DNA of 14,666 nucleotides from the NCBI GenBank assembly GCA_963933885.1, contig CAWVWF010000077.1:1-14666 (forward strand), written 5' to 3'. Shown here in pieces: positions 14,597 through 14,666 of this stretch. The translations under genes were made by a program, and so were the position numbers. The DNA is from CAWVWF01 sp963933885. Its GTDB lineage: Bacteria > Bacteroidota > Bacteroidia > Flavobacteriales_C > GCA-002722245. Within the stretch, counting starts at the first letter, position 1. Each line of letters starts with the position of its first letter. Under the pieces are notes generated by a model. The model was not told the origin of the DNA and made no database searches. It worked only from the letters and a program-made list of their open reading frames with translations.

Positions 14597-14666
14597 TGCA
14601 CTGGAGTCTAGATACTATTCAAACACTTCTACTTACATCGTACTTCTTGATTTGAGCGGAGCGGTA
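14581..14666 (+). repeat. 86-base direct repeat, second copy, reaching the right edge
   Basis: This is the second copy of 14351-14436. It ends only because the window ends, so the true repeat may be longer and further copies may follow. Bases 14640-14666 are the start of a third unit A, identical to copy 2 over 27 bases. Confidence 0.85.

Larger units (their letters stand above)
14144..14666. other. Gene-free region: terminator, then REP-like repeats
   Basis: There is no supportable coding frame on either strand in this 523-base stretch. It holds an AT-rich leader (14144-14242), a bidirectional-looking terminator (14243-14270), and from about 14285 a mosaic of imperfect direct repeats and palindromes that reaches the right edge. 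The repeats are detailed separately. Confidence 0.75.

Noticed and set aside
14303..14666. Possible CRISPR array from the three repeated units
   Set aside because: Repeat spacing is 107 then 230 bases, the units diverge in sequence, the spacer-like parts are themselves repeated, and no cas gene is present.
1..14666. tRNA, rRNA, transposase or attachment sites
   Set aside because: No cloverleaf-like segment, rRNA stretch, transposase frame or flanking duplication was seen by eye; a tRNAscan or Rfam search could not be run.

Overview
The window looks like a chromosomal segment of a Bacteroidota bacterium, most likely in or near the Flavobacteriales. The basis is: strongly AT-rich intergenic DNA; no obvious Shine-Dalgarno sequences; matches to the Bacteroidota promoter element TAnnTTTG; and six predicted signal peptides that all end with Gln right after a small residue (the Bacteroidota 'Q-rule'). 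The genus cannot be read from the sequence. I see no plasmid, phage or transposase gene.

Layout. (1) Positions 1-3313, minus strand: a tightly packed, partly overlapping four-gene operon of exported proteins. In transcription order it holds a 603-residue Lys/Cys-rich secreted protein, a YidD-like protein with its own signal peptide, a 258-residue protein with a C-terminal membrane region, and a signal-peptide protein cut by the left edge. (2) 3314-3481: divergent regulatory gap with two palindromes and a candidate promoter. (3) 3482-5371, plus strand: an orphan LytTR-type response regulator, then an MscS-family mechanosensitive channel. (4) 5372-6923, minus strand: a sensor-less histidine kinase, a single-domain response regulator and a YchJ-family protein in one operon. 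Its last gene meets the channel gene stop codon to stop codon. (5) 7089-10757, plus strand: full-length purL for de novo purine synthesis, with a candidate promoter and a strong terminator. (6) 10804-11313, minus strand: an L,D-transpeptidase-fold protein. (7) 11459-14143, plus strand: a secreted GH20 beta-N-acetylhexosaminidase, followed 6 bases later by a secreted, highly charged heptad-repeat protein. (8) 14144-14666: gene-free DNA with a terminator, then a cluster of REP-like palindromic and direct repeats running off the right edge.

Most proteins here are house-keeping or recognisable families. The least explained parts are the left-edge operon built around an apparently exported YidD homologue, the secreted charged heptad protein, and the repeat cluster at the right edge.
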